NCBI RefSeq assembly: GCF_033843645.1
Contig: NZ_JAWXVZ010000010.1
Coordinates: forward strand, 133,743 to 197,742
DNA from: Pseudovibrio zosterae
GTDB taxonomy: Bacteria > Pseudomonadota > Alphaproteobacteria > Rhizobiales > Stappiaceae
DNA length: 64,000 nt
Direction: 5' to 3'
The notes under the pieces: generated by a model
Told to the model about the DNA's origin: nothing
Database searches by the model: none
What the model saw: only the letters and a program-made list of their open reading frames with translations
In this document: piece after piece, positions 52,105 to 61,045 of the stretch
Layout of the letters: each line of letters starts with the position of its first letter
How positions within the stretch are numbered: the first letter of the stretch is position 1
Position numbers and translations under genes: made by a program

Positions 52105-53031
52105 CTAGACGGTCAGCGCGGCAACGGCAGTCACCGTGATCACCGAGAAGAAGGTCGTCATCAGGATCACCTGAGCGAGCAGCTCCTCAGGAACCTTGTA
52201 TTGAACGCCGATAACAAAGGCGAGGACCCCACTTGGTCCGGCTGCTACCAAAACACCTGGCCCGACCCAGAACGGCGGGAGCGAGAAAGCAAGTTCAAAC
52301 AAGACCCAACCCATGGCCGGAACCACCGCCAGCTTCAGTGCGGTCACCCCCCACACAAGCGGGCTTGCGACATTGAGCTGCTGGGTGCTGAGCACCAACC
52401 CCAACGCAAACAAGGAGGCGGGTGCCGCCGCGCTCCCCAAGAAATCGGCGTAGATGCCAATCCCGTTATCGGTGGAGATGCCAGCCAGATTGACCATGAG
52501 ACCCAAGACCAACGCCATGATGTTCGGGTTCGTGTAAAACGTTGCGCACAAATTGTGAAAGGGAGAACCGTTGCCGTTCTTGCTCATCAGTTCCAGCGCA
52601 AGAACCGTTCCGCCAAGCACCAGAAGGTTGTCGATGACAATGACGGAGATCACCGGCAAGGTGGCGTCATGGCCATAAAGAACCTCTGCAATGGGCAGAA
52701 TGAAAAACGTGTGGTTACAAAATGCCGCTCCCATGCCCAGAAGCAGGCTTTCACGCACACACCGCCCGAACCCCTTGTAGGCAACGACGAAAGTCACGCC
52801 ATAAACCAGTACCTCCGCGAGGATGTAGCCCACGACATAAAGGTACTCAAATTTGTCAAAGGGGGCCTGCGCTACCAGTTTAAATAACAAGGCTGGCAGG
52901 AAAACATAGAAAACAGTTTTGTTGATGATGATGGATTCGCTTTTGCTGAACAGCTTCATCCAGCCAAAAACGTAGCCCAGTACCACCGCCGCGAATACGG
53001 GCAGTACTGCATTCAGAAAGATTGATAGCAC
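52105..53031 (-). CDS. AEC-family transporter (second copy)
   Basis: Membrane permease of 308 aa with about ten spans, of the auxin efflux carrier family. It has FVVAYKGFGR between halves and GPSGVLAFVIGVQY (about 267-280) in the C-terminal half, matching the region ACPTGLNAYLLAVQF of the other AEC gene at 17500. The two are clearly different in sequence, not a recent duplication. Substrate unknown. It faces folE tail to tail with only four bases between stops. Confidence 0.82.
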   Translation of the reverse strand: MLSIFLNAVLPVFAAVVLGYVFGWMKLFSKSESIIINKTVFYVFLPALLFKLVAQAPFDKFEYLYVVGYILAEVLVYGVTFVVAYKGFGRCVRESLLLGMGAAFCNHTFFILPIAEVLYGHDATLPVISVIVIDNLLVLGGTVLALELMSKNGNGSPFHNLCATFYTNPNIMALVLGLMVNLAGISTDNGIGIYADFLGSAAAPASLFALGLVLSTQQLNVASPLVWGVTALKLAVVPAMGWVLFELAFSLPPFWVGPGVLVAAGPSGVLAFVIGVQYKVPEELLAQVILMTTFFSVITVTAVAALTV

Positions 53032-53162
53032 GGTGATGTACCCCGGTTTGTTGACCTAGGCCTACAAGACTTCGGGGAAGTTTACGAGATCGTGCTATGA
53101 CGCATTTACGAGCGCGAAAAGACCTGCGTAGTGCGCCGCAGGTCTCTGAAATTTCACAGCTT

Positions 53163-53369
53163 TTACCACTCGCCGAGTTTCGTCTCGCGGGTATATTCCT
53201 CATCCGGAACGTACTTGATCACGGCCTGGCCGCAAATGGTGACACCCCGTGTTGCGTCGTAGGTCATGGTCGGTGAACCATGCAGTTCCCAGCCACGGTT
53301 GAGCGCCTGTGTGACGCGGTGGCAGAACTCTGAGGAATCCGGTTCAGTGATCAGGCGAAACAAGCGCAT
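53163..53369 (-). CDS. DUF1737 domain protein
   Basis: A 68-aa protein with the DUF1737 pattern SEFCHRVTQALNRGWELHGS (about 13-32) followed by PTMTYDATRGVTICGQAVIK. Function unknown; such proteins are frequent in alphaproteobacteria, often as single small genes. It is on the same strand as the CoA-ester lyase, with 134 bases between. Confidence 0.8.
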   Translation of the reverse strand: MRLFRLITEPDSSEFCHRVTQALNRGWELHGSPTMTYDATRGVTICGQAVIKYVPDEEYTRETKLGEW

Positions 53370-53503
53370 GCAGCACCCCTTTTATGACAAATTGAGCCGA
53401 AGTTGTTCTGTGTTCGGCACCAGAGGGAGCGGAACCTATCAGCTAAACCCCTGCAATGCCAGTGGCCTAAGCAATTGCTAAAAGGCGATGACAGCCGCTC
53501 TGC

Positions 53504-54400
53504 TCAGCCAGCACGCGCTGCAATGGCATCAGCGATGGCAACCACCTTCTGGCCCATCTCCGCATGCAGGCGCTCCACCATTTTGCCATCCACCTGCAGC
53601 ACCCCTTTGCCCGCGTTCTCAGGCGCTTCAAACGCAGCAATAACCTTGCGCGCCCAGTGAACCGCTTCATCAGAGGGCGCGAAAGCGCTGTTGCAGGCGT
53701 CAATCTGGCTTGGGTGGATCAGCGTCTTGCCATCCATGCCCATCCGCGCCCCTTGGGTGCATTCCTCCGAAAAGCCTTCGATATCAGAAAAGTTGTTGTA
53801 AACGCCATCAATGATGCTGATCCCTGCAGCTCGGGCTGCCGCAAGACATAACATCAGCCATGGCATCATTTCAGCGCGGCCCTTGGTAATGTGGGTGCCC
53901 GTTTCCTTGGAAAGGTCGTTGGTGCCCATCACCACCGCCTCCAGCCGGGAGCTTTCTTCGCGCGCCGCAAGGCAGATGCTTTTGGCATTGAGCATGGCCA
54001 GTGGAGTTTCCAACATGGCCCAAAGCTTGATTGCCGGATCTGCCCCTTGCGCCTGCATGATGCCAGCCACAAGCTTCAAGTCCACCGGGCCATTCACCTT
54101 GGGCAGCGCGATGGCATCCGGTTTGGCGGCAATGGCAGCGTCCAGATCCGCCCGGCCCCACTCGGATGTCAGCCCATTGATGCGGATGATCAGCTCCCGA
54201 TGCCCATAGCCGCCGCCTTTGACCGCGCTTGCCACCTGTTCCCGTGCGGTTGCCTTGGCCTCTGGAGCCACAGCGTCTTCCAGGTCAAAGATCAGCGCAT
54301 CCACGTCCAGCGTTTTGGCTTTCTCAAGCGCCCGCGCGTTGGAGCCCGGCATATACAACACACTTCGCCTTGGCCGAGGTCCGTTCCCTGCCTGTCCCAT
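53504..54400 (-). CDS. HpcH/HpaI-family CoA-ester lyase (CitE/malyl-CoA lyase-like)
   Basis: A TIM-barrel lyase of 298 aa of the citrate lyase beta-like family. RRSVLYMPGSNARALEKA (about 11-28), the metal-binding DALIFDLEDAVAPEAK (about 34-49) and WAMLETPLAMLNAKSI are family motifs; GKTLIHPSQID near 224 completes the active site. Candidates are L-malyl-CoA, beta-methylmalyl-CoA or citramalyl-CoA; no citDF genes are present, so a citrate lyase complex is unlikely. It is the only gene of this pathway in the window. Confidence 0.82.
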   Translation of the reverse strand: MGQAGNGPRPRRSVLYMPGSNARALEKAKTLDVDALIFDLEDAVAPEAKATAREQVASAVKGGGYGHRELIIRINGLTSEWGRADLDAAIAAKPDAIALPKVNGPVDLKLVAGIMQAQGADPAIKLWAMLETPLAMLNAKSICLAAREESSRLEAVVMGTNDLSKETGTHITKGRAEMMPWLMLCLAAARAAGISIIDGVYNNFSDIEGFSEECTQGARMGMDGKTLIHPSQIDACNSAFAPSDEAVHWARKVIAAFEAPENAGKGVLQVDGKMVERLHAEMGQKVVAIADAIAARAG

Positions 54401-54479
54401 CGTTCACGCTCCCTAAACGGTGTTTGATCTGCGACACAGCATAGCCTACGGGGCGGGGTGAACTAAATCAGCCTTTCGC

Positions 54480-55373
54480 CTAGGAGGCTGAATATTTCTT
54501 TCGCAATATCATATCTTTAGCTGCAAAAAGTGCGCCTGCCACAATCAATGCGCAGGCCGCTGCCACCGGCCATGTAAAGGCGCCAAAGCCAAACAGAACC
54601 AGAAGCAATGTGGAGAAAAGTGGCGCAGCATAGGCGGACGCACCGAGCACCTGAATGTCGCCGCGCTTCATGCCAATGTCCCATGTGAAAAACGACAGGC
54701 CCAGCGGCATCAAGCCCATACCCACCACCGCGAACCACTGCGTCGGACCCTGCGGCATCACCGTTTGCTCAAAAAGAAAATGGCAAAGGTAGGAGAGGAT
54801 CGCCGTCATCAAACAGAAGCCCGCCACCGCTTCGGTCGGCACATTGCCCATGCGCCGCGACAGCACCGAATAGGAGGACCATGCAAGCGCTGCAGCAAGG
54901 GCGGCCGCATAGCCCACCGTAGAATCCGAACTCAGATCAAACGCCCCACCGCGCGCAATCAAAAGACCCGCGCCTGCCAGCCCAAGTCCCGCACCGATTA
55001 CATGGTGAACGCGCAAACGCTCGCCCGGCAGAAGAGCGGAAAACAATACAATCAGGACCGGCCAGAGATAGTTGATCAGGTTCGCTTCCACCGGCGGTGC
55101 ATTTCGAATGCCGATGAAGTAAAGCGCGTGATAGCCAAACAGGCCCACGGTGCCCATCACCCACACATGAAGCGGTTGCCGAAGCAATATCAAGCGAGAG
55201 GGATTTATCGCAAGCCGGGCAAAAGCCAATGAAGCAGAAACCGTAAAGCACAGCGCGTTCAGTAGAAATGGCGGCACCTCGCCGGACAGCGCACCGAATG
55301 GCCCCAGAAAAGACCACATGATCACTGCTGTAAAGCCGATTGCCGTCGCCTGATTGCGGGTGATTTGCCCCAT
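54480..55373 (-). CDS. EamA/DMT-family transporter, YddG-like
   Basis: Ten-span permease of 297 aa in two EamA repeats. VPPFLLNALCFTVSASLAF and GLFGYHALYFIGIRNAPPVEA (in two parts) then NYLWPVLIVLFSALLPGE are typical of the aromatic-amino-acid exporter YddG group. Substrate is not certain. The start at 55373 has only a weak RBS; an alternative TTG lies at 55391. The C-terminus ends in a basic tail (RKKYSAS). Confidence 0.82.
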   Translation of the reverse strand: MGQITRNQATAIGFTAVIMWSFLGPFGALSGEVPPFLLNALCFTVSASLAFARLAINPSRLILLRQPLHVWVMGTVGLFGYHALYFIGIRNAPPVEANLINYLWPVLIVLFSALLPGERLRVHHVIGAGLGLAGAGLLIARGGAFDLSSDSTVGYAAALAAALAWSSYSVLSRRMGNVPTEAVAGFCLMTAILSYLCHFLFEQTVMPQGPTQWFAVVGMGLMPLGLSFFTWDIGMKRGDIQVLGASAYAAPLFSTLLLVLFGFGAFTWPVAAACALIVAGALFAAKDMILRKKYSAS

Positions 55374-55579
55374 GAAGGCCCTGCCGTTCAACGCATTTGG
55401 TTTCAGTGAGGCGTCCTACACGTTTTCACGGTGTTTTCATATATCAACACCGGATTTTTTACCTGAGGTGAGGAGTTTCCTTGGGTTTCAGCGAAAGAAG
55501 CCGAGCACTCCCTTGATTTACTGTTTGAATTCGCGACACTGCTTCTAAAGCTTTGAAATTAGACAGGACCGTAGAGACC

Positions 55580-56047
55580 ATGAGCGCTGAAACCATTCGC
55601 CCACTTGTCCATGACGATGCACCGGCCCTTGCCCCTCTCATTGCAGAGAACGCACAAGCCTTGAAGCGCGGCGCACCGCGCCGTCCGGATGAAGTCTATG
55701 CCGAGCGCCTGCTGGCGGAAGGCAGTGCTGAATTCCTCGGTGCTTATGAAGGGGATGTGCTGGTTGGGTTTGCCTTGTTCTACGACCTTCCAGACCTGAT
55801 TACAGGCCGCCGTATCGGCCAGCTGGAAGACATTTACGTCATGCCTTCCTACCAGAGCAAAGGCATTGGCCGTCACCTGGTGGCGCATGTGGCAGGCGTC
55901 GGAAAAGACCGCGACTGGTCCCATGTGCGCTGGATGGTTCCGGCCAAAAACGAGGTCGAAACCGGGCTTTATGAGCAGATGGGAGAGCCGGGCGACAAAC
56001 AGAGCTACAACGTTTCCATCGACCGACTGTCCCTTGCCAACGCTTAA
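55580..56047 (+). CDS. GNAT-family N-acetyltransferase
   Basis: A 155-aa acetyltransferase with the acetyl-CoA loop in LEDIYVMPSYQSKGIGRHLV (about 83-102), Q-x2-G-I-G form, and the substrate half GAYEGDVLVGFALFYDLP. Substrate unknown. The start at 55580 gives a domain-like N-terminus (SAETIRPL); an upstream ATG exists. Its stop overlaps that of the convergent DUF2125 gene at 56044-56047. Confidence 0.8.
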   Translation: MSAETIRPLVHDDAPALAPLIAENAQALKRGAPRRPDEVYAERLLAEGSAEFLGAYEGDVLVGFALFYDLPDLITGRRIGQLEDIYVMPSYQSKGIGRHLVAHVAGVGKDRDWSHVRWMVPAKNEVETGLYEQMGEPGDKQSYNVSIDRLSLANA

Positions 56048-57069
56048 AACAGGTTTGGCACGCGTCCAAGATTGATGAACGCAATGCGGGCGCGCCCGCG
56101 ATCCAGTGTAATGGGCAGTTGAATGGTCGGCTGCCCATCCACCATATTGCTCTTTCCGATGGAAAGCGCCGTTGCCTGCAGGTTCTGCGGCAGTTGAGAG
56201 CCTTCAGGAAACAGCGGCTTCAGAGCGGCTGCCAACTGATCCACCCCGGAAATGGTCACCGGCAGTGTGCCGGACAGACGGCCCTGCTCGTCCACGGTCA
56301 CCGGTCCTTCGGTCTGAAGATAAAACGTGCCCGAAGAGAGCCGCGCGCTGCGCACAATCAGGTCAACCTTGCCATCCACCAACAGATCTTGAAGACTGCG
56401 CACCTTGCCTTCCAGCGCCGACCCGCCTTTTGGCGCAGTCACAATAAGCTCCAGATCAATTGGAAGATCCAACGCCATGGTTTCAGAGGTGAGCTGTTGC
56501 AGCAAAATTGCCGCGTCCAACGCCTCGCCTTCTTCGCCATTGGCGCGAATGTGCACTTCTGCATTGCGCGCCGCCATGGTCAGCGGCGTATCCAGCGCCA
56601 CAACGGAAAGTGACGGGTTCTCAATCACCATGTCGGCTTTTTCAATCTTCCGCTCTGCAAGATTAGCGCTCAAACGCGCCATGTCCCAGGTAGCTGCGTA
56701 GCCCGGACCACCCGGCCCAGCTACCGCTTCAAACGGGCTGTCTGCTTCAAAAATCATGTGCATCGGCTGATAGGCCAACGCCACACCACGGACTTCGTGA
56801 GCAAACACGGTTTGCCCATCCCGCTCGATGCGCAGCGGAGAACACGTCACCTCAAACCGGAAGGGATAACCGCCAACCCGCTTGTTCGCGCAGTCAAAGA
56901 CATCGCCTTCTGCGGCCGCAACTTTTTGCGTGTTTGTCAGCGTATCGCTGATCATCCCCCGGCCGATACTCCAGTAGGTTGACCAGGCTGCTATCCCCAG
57001 AACCACCATTACGCCAAGAATAATGTAGGATTTTTTAGAGGGCTTCTTAGGACTGGCGGTCGCGCTCAT
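56044..57069 (-). CDS. DUF2125 membrane-anchored protein
   Basis: A 341-aa protein with one N-terminal membrane anchor (SYIILGVMVVLGIAAWSTYW, about 13-32) and a large periplasmic beta-rich part; VFDCANKRVGGYPFRFEVTC (about 57-76), with its two cysteines, is the DUF2125 signature. No function is established; the family is largely alphaproteobacterial. The start at 57069 is uncertain: a GTG at 57084 is also in frame. It is divergent from chaC. Confidence 0.8.
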   Translation of the reverse strand: MSATASPKKPSKKSYIILGVMVVLGIAAWSTYWSIGRGMISDTLTNTQKVAAAEGDVFDCANKRVGGYPFRFEVTCSPLRIERDGQTVFAHEVRGVALAYQPMHMIFEADSPFEAVAGPGGPGYAATWDMARLSANLAERKIEKADMVIENPSLSVVALDTPLTMAARNAEVHIRANGEEGEALDAAILLQQLTSETMALDLPIDLELIVTAPKGGSALEGKVRSLQDLLVDGKVDLIVRSARLSSGTFYLQTEGPVTVDEQGRLSGTLPVTISGVDQLAAALKPLFPEGSQLPQNLQATALSIGKSNMVDGQPTIQLPITLDRGRARIAFINLGRVPNLF

Positions 57070-57165
57070 GATAGTAATTTTCACCTCATACTGACGGGTC
57101 ATTGCATCGCTTCGGCGGGACTGTTACCCGAAGCCCTGCAAAAAGAAACACGGAATTAGCACGTT

Positions 57166-57738
57166 ATGCGAGATTTATGGGTGTTTGGCTACGGCTCTCT
57201 CATCTGGCGTCCCGGCTTCGACTACGAAGAGGCGGTGCCGGCTTTGTTGCGCGGTGCCCACCGCTCGCTCTGTGTTTACTCATGGGTCCACCGCGGCACA
57301 CAAGACAATCCCGGCCTCGTATTCGGGCTGGATCGGGGTGGTTCCTGTCGTGGAATGGCCTTCCGTGTCGCGGCGAAGAACCGAGACCGCACCATCACCT
57401 ATTTGCGCGAGCGTGAACAGCAGACCATGGTCTACCGTGAAACGGTACGCGGGGTGCAGTTGGACGGACGCCCACATGATCCGGTGCAGGCCCTCACCTA
57501 TGTGGCCGACCGCAGTCATGCCCAGTATGCCGGGGCTCTACCGCTTGAAGAACAGCTGAAAATCGTGTTGTCCGCCAAGGGTCAGTCAGGTGCAAACCCG
57601 GAATACGTCATCAACACGGCGCGGCATATGCGCGAACTGGGCATTCGCGATCACGGCTTGGAATGGTTGGAAAAGGAGCTGACCCGCCTCGTGCATCAGG
57701 GCACGCAGTCCGCTCACTCGGAGAACAGCCCCGCCTGA
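57166..57738 (+). CDS. chaC: Gamma-glutamylcyclotransferase ChaC family
   Basis: A 190-aa enzyme that cleaves glutathione to 5-oxoproline and Cys-Gly. The fold's FGYGSLIWRPGFDYEEAVPA (about 7-26) and the acidic REREQQTMVYRE stretch (about 81-92), which holds the general-base Glu, are visible, as is NPEYVINTARHMRELGIRD in the C-terminal part. Together with the gamma-glutamyltransferase at 4110 it points to active glutathione turnover. Its last 25 bases overlap the convergent gene at 57714. Confidence 0.87.
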   Translation: MRDLWVFGYGSLIWRPGFDYEEAVPALLRGAHRSLCVYSWVHRGTQDNPGLVFGLDRGGSCRGMAFRVAAKNRDRTITYLREREQQTMVYRETVRGVQLDGRPHDPVQALTYVADRSHAQYAGALPLEEQLKIVLSAKGQSGANPEYVINTARHMRELGIRDHGLEWLEKELTRLVHQGTQSAHSENSPA

Positions 57739-58097
57739 AGGTCCGACAGGGTCTCTTTTCGCTCTTCGTCGGTGGTGCACAGCAGGTGAACGTAAAACGC
57801 CATCTGCCGCCGACGCTTTGGCACACTGTGGGCCCCGTGAAGCTCGCCATGCTGATCCGCATGCCCCAACCAGACCACCACATGGTCCATGCGCTCATCG
57901 GCCATCAGCACCACGCTGCCGGGATAGTCCAGCAGCTCCTGTTCCTTGATTTTGGAAAACAGATAACGCTGGCCCGATTTGCCTTCCCAATAACGGAAAC
58001 GATCCCCTGCAGACAGCAGTTCGGATACACGCGCGGCACGCCCGCCACTCTGATTGGACCGAAAAAGGGAATATTGCACAGCTGATACTCGCTTCAT
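57714..58097 (-). CDS. Hypothetical protein
   Basis: A 127-aa soluble protein I do not recognise. It has no signal peptide or membrane span. Visible stretches are GDRFRYWEGKSGQRYLFSKI (about 31-50), ERMDHVVVWLGHADQHGELH (about 68-87, His-rich) and a basic PKRRRQMAFYVHLLC segment. GAGTGGG precedes the ATG at a fair distance, and codon use looks like its neighbours. The 25-base 3' overlap with chaC means both ends must be under double coding constraint. Confidence 0.65.
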   Translation of the reverse strand: MKRVSAVQYSLFRSNQSGGRAARVSELLSAGDRFRYWEGKSGQRYLFSKIKEQELLDYPGSVVLMADERMDHVVVWLGHADQHGELHGAHSVPKRRRQMAFYVHLLCTTDEERKETLSDLQAGLFSE

Positions 58098-58160
58098 TAC
58101 CCACTCACTGATAGAGAGTATAGGAACAAAATATGAACGAAAAGCAACTAACGCAAGAAA

Positions 58161-58192
58161 AAAGCCGACCGTGACGGATCACGATCGGCTTT
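58161..58192 (-). terminator. Hairpin terminator in the space between the hypothetical gene and plsC
   Basis: AAAGCCGA (58161-58168) pairs with TCGGCTTT (58185-58192), with an inner CGTGA/TCACG stem. On the minus strand six T follow, so it ends the ftsE-plsC transcript. Confidence 0.8.
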
Positions 58193-58221
58193 CAATGTAA
58201 CTTGCAAATGTTAATCCAAGT

Positions 58222-59019
58222 TTACTCTGCAGTTTCAAGGGCTTCGGCACGCGCCGCCATGCGCGCACGCGCTTCCTTCACGATAATATTATCCGGTGTT
58301 GCCGCTGCAGCTTCCTCAAAAAGTCGGTCGGAAGCGGTCTCGATATCCCGTTCCAGGCGTTCTAGAAACTCCTTTTGTTCAAGACCGGGCTCAATTGGCG
58401 GCAGGATTTCGGCCGTAATGGTGCCCGGAAAACGAAAGAAGCGATGGCGCGGCCAATAAACGCCGGAATTGATGGCAACTGGCACCACCTTGCAGTTCAG
58501 CGCGCTGTAGAGATGCGAAATGCCATATTTGTATTTGGGTTCCGCCCCTGCCGGACGGCGCGTTCCTTCCGGATAGATGATGATATGGCGTTCATCCTCA
58601 ATAGCTTCCTCCGCAGCACGCGCCATGGACACCAAGGCCGCTGAGCCCTTGCCGCGGTCCACCGGGATCTGACGCAGCTTGGTAATGTACCAGCCAAAGA
58701 TAGGCACGCGGCGCAGTTCGCGTTTCAAAATGAACGAAGGGGCTTTCAGGTGCGCCAGCAACGCGAAGGTTTCCCACGCCGACTGGTGTTTGCTTGCGAC
58801 GATGCAGCCTTCCTCCGGCAAGTTCTCAAGGCCGCGGAACTCTGATTTCACACCGCCAATCCATCGCAACAGGAACAGGTTCACGTTGCACCAGATCGGC
58901 AGGATCCAGAAGCCCCAACGCCACGGCAGAAAAAAGATCGGCACGAATGCGATCATCAGAACCAGTGTGCTGAGATAAAACAACAGGTTAAATAAAATGG
59001 ATCGCAGTAAAATCATCAT
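58222..59019 (-). CDS. plsC: 1-acyl-sn-glycerol-3-phosphate acyltransferase
   Basis: Membrane acyltransferase of 265 aa that makes phosphatidic acid from lysophosphatidate. N-terminal span at about 5-35; the catalytic box is KHQSAWET, H-x4-E where most PlsC have H-x4-D; the second motif is IYPEGTRRPAG (about 147-157). The Glu variant keeps the acid group, and I believe similar sequences exist in related bacteria. It is the last gene of ftsE-ftsX-ydcF-plsC, 83 bases after ydcF. Confidence 0.87.
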   Translation of the reverse strand: MMILLRSILFNLLFYLSTLVLMIAFVPIFFLPWRWGFWILPIWCNVNLFLLRWIGGVKSEFRGLENLPEEGCIVASKHQSAWETFALLAHLKAPSFILKRELRRVPIFGWYITKLRQIPVDRGKGSAALVSMARAAEEAIEDERHIIIYPEGTRRPAGAEPKYKYGISHLYSALNCKVVPVAINSGVYWPRHRFFRFPGTITAEILPPIEPGLEQKEFLERLERDIETASDRLFEEAAAATPDNIIVKEARARMAARAEALETAE

Positions 59020-59102
59020 ACCCAGTCAGTGTCATCGCACCCGCGCGTCCAAAAGGGCGCAGCAAGGTGCCGTCATGGAACATCAGCCTCAAGGCCGGAT
59101 CA

Positions 59103-59906
59103 TCATGTCAGGGAGTACCAAAACACCCGCAACCGCACGAGGGTATACTTCACAAATTCACGAAGGAGAAGCTTTGTTGTTGCAGGATCTGAATACCAAT
59201 TGCGCAAGTCGAGGCCTTCATGGAACACGGAGTTGGGGATCAGCTCCACTTCCGGCAACAACGCCTGCAACTCTGCAAGAGCGCGTGGCATATGATAGGC
59301 GCTGGTCACCACAACAAGACTGGCAAAGCCATTTTCGTGGGCCCAGTTCGCCGTTTCCGACGCGTTGCCGATGGTGTTCAGCGCCTTGCGATCCAAGTCT
59401 ACACAACAGCGGAACAACGCCAGTTTCTGCTCGGTCATGAGCGAAATCTGCTCGACCGTGGTGTCAGGATGTACGCCGGAAATGAGGAGGCGCTTCGCCT
59501 TGCCTTCGGCCAGCAATGAAAGCGACTTGGAGATGCGCTCACGCCCACCGGTGAACACCACAATGCCATCTGCCGCGCGAATGGCCTCAGTCGGCTTGGA
59601 GTTGAGCATGGCCACATAGCCGTAAAAGCTGATGGCAAAGGAAGCCAGACAGATCAGAACACTGGCAAGGATCACCCCGAGCGTCAGCTTCAGCGCAAAC
59701 AGGCGCGACCGGCGGCGGGGCGCAGCCGGTTCAAGTTCAGCCAAATCATGTTCGACGCTCCCTCTCAAGGCCATGTTGCCACCAGATTGCCCCTTGTTGT
59801 CTTCGGGGTTCTGGTCGTCCTTGCGAGCAGGAGCAAGAAGTTTTTCATCCGTCATTCTAGAATGATCCGAACGCTCGCCACCTTGCGCTGGATCCAGTTT
59901 TACCAT
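59103..59906 (-). CDS. YdcF/SanA-like DUF218 protein
   Basis: A 267-aa protein with a long charged N-terminus, one membrane span (about 70-95) and the DUF218 domain: ADGIVVFTGGRERISKSLSL (about 111-130), LLISGVHPDTT, then SLVVVTSAYHMPRALAEL (about 191-208). The family is linked to envelope barrier and vancomycin resistance in E. coli (SanA); the enzymatic role is unknown. GAGGTGA precedes the ATG. It sits between ftsX and plsC in one operon. Confidence 0.82.
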   Translation of the reverse strand: MVKLDPAQGGERSDHSRMTDEKLLAPARKDDQNPEDNKGQSGGNMALRGSVEHDLAELEPAAPRRRSRLFALKLTLGVILASVLICLASFAISFYGYVAMLNSKPTEAIRAADGIVVFTGGRERISKSLSLLAEGKAKRLLISGVHPDTTVEQISLMTEQKLALFRCCVDLDRKALNTIGNASETANWAHENGFASLVVVTSAYHMPRALAELQALLPEVELIPNSVFHEGLDLRNWYSDPATTKLLLREFVKYTLVRLRVFWYSLT

Positions 59907-59977
59907 TCACCTCAGACTTGTTGAGGGCAATGTAACACCAGATCGTGGCCAAAAGTGAACTCCAAAATCGAGTAAAC

Positions 59978-61045
59978 CTAGTCCATCCCCGCAAGATGTG
60001 AGTGTACTGCAATCCGCGACGTGACGGCAGTAAGAACTGCGACCAGCACCACCACCAACACCACGCCTATATAGCCTGCAAGGCTGACAGAGATGGTGCC
60101 AAGCAAAGCTTGTGCCTGCCCGGCAGCGCCAAATTCGGTGCTCGTGTTTCCTAAAAACTCAATCAAAAGAAAGCTTAGGCAGGCAATCGCCCCGCCAACG
60201 ATACCGCCCTTGAGGCCGAGCACCAGAAAGTGCCGTTGGAACTCGGCGGAGATGAAACGGTCTTCAGCACCAACAAAATGCAGCACCTCCACCACCTCCT
60301 TGTTACCGGACATGGCGGCACGGGTGGCAAACACCACAGACAGGATCATGGAGGCCAGCACAAGTACCAAAATGCCAAAGCCAATCACCACAGCGCCGTT
60401 CGCCATGGACGACAGCTGCTGGGTCCACAGGCGGTGATCATCCAGACTGGAGCCGCGTATCTGGTCTTCAACAGTGCGTTTCAGCTCTCCCAGATCAAGC
60501 AGTTCGGGTTGGTCTACCTTCACCATGATCAGGCGCGGCACCGGCAGGTCTTCCAGGTCGAGCCCTGCGCCAAGCCACGGCTGCAGCAGCTCCTGCGTTT
60601 CGGTGTCCGACAACGCCCGCACGTGCCCAACGCCGGGAAACTCTTGAGCCAGTGCCACCGTGCGATCAATTTGCTGAAGCATGTCGATCCCGTCCACAGG
60701 ACGGATCTGGATGGTAAGCTCACGAACCAGATCGTTGCTCCAGTCGGTGGCCGCATCATTGACGACTGTCACGAAGCCCACAGTAAGGCAGGCAAGAAAA
60801 CTCATGATGGCCACCACCAGCATCAACGCACGCCCTGCAACAGCTTGCGGCGGCACGATGGGTGCCTGTCTGGCCTTCTTTGGCCTGCGTCCTTGTCCCT
60901 CACCCTTTTTGGGAAGCTTCTGGGCCATCTTGGCTTTCACGCCAGCCGCTACAGTGCCCTTCTTGGCAGGACGAGGCCCGGCAGCGCGCTTGGGCCGCTC
61001 TTCAGAAGACATGGAGGGTTCGCGTCGTTCCATTCCATTACTCAT
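59978..61045 (-). CDS. ftsX: Cell division ABC transporter permease FtsX
   Basis: Permease partner of FtsE, 355 aa, which controls peptidoglycan hydrolases at the septum. Layout: a basic, Lys/Pro-rich cytoplasmic N-terminus of about 65 residues, TM1 (about 72-95), a periplasmic domain (about 96-210), then three spans forming the FtsX domain. EVLHFVGAEDRFISAEFQRH (about 252-271) is the typical cytoplasmic coupling segment. It overlaps ftsE by eight bases, so the two are translationally coupled. Confidence 0.92.
   Translation of the reverse strand: MSNGMERREPSMSSEERPKRAAGPRPAKKGTVAAGVKAKMAQKLPKKGEGQGRRPKKARQAPIVPPQAVAGRALMLVVAIMSFLACLTVGFVTVVNDAATDWSNDLVRELTIQIRPVDGIDMLQQIDRTVALAQEFPGVGHVRALSDTETQELLQPWLGAGLDLEDLPVPRLIMVKVDQPELLDLGELKRTVEDQIRGSSLDDHRLWTQQLSSMANGAVVIGFGILVLVLASMILSVVFATRAAMSGNKEVVEVLHFVGAEDRFISAEFQRHFLVLGLKGGIVGGAIACLSFLLIEFLGNTSTEFGAAGQAQALLGTISVSLAGYIGVVLVVVLVAVLTAVTSRIAVHSHLAGMD

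Noticed and set aside
54468..54491. Terminator at the end of the DMT gene
   Set aside because: TCAGCCT/AGGCTGA can pair but overlaps the stop codon and is not followed by a T-tract.
58785..58800. Loss of the PlsC catalytic box (H-x4-E instead of H-x4-D)
   Set aside because: The change is conservative, the second motif is intact, and I recall similar variants in related bacteria, so it is not evidence of inactivation.
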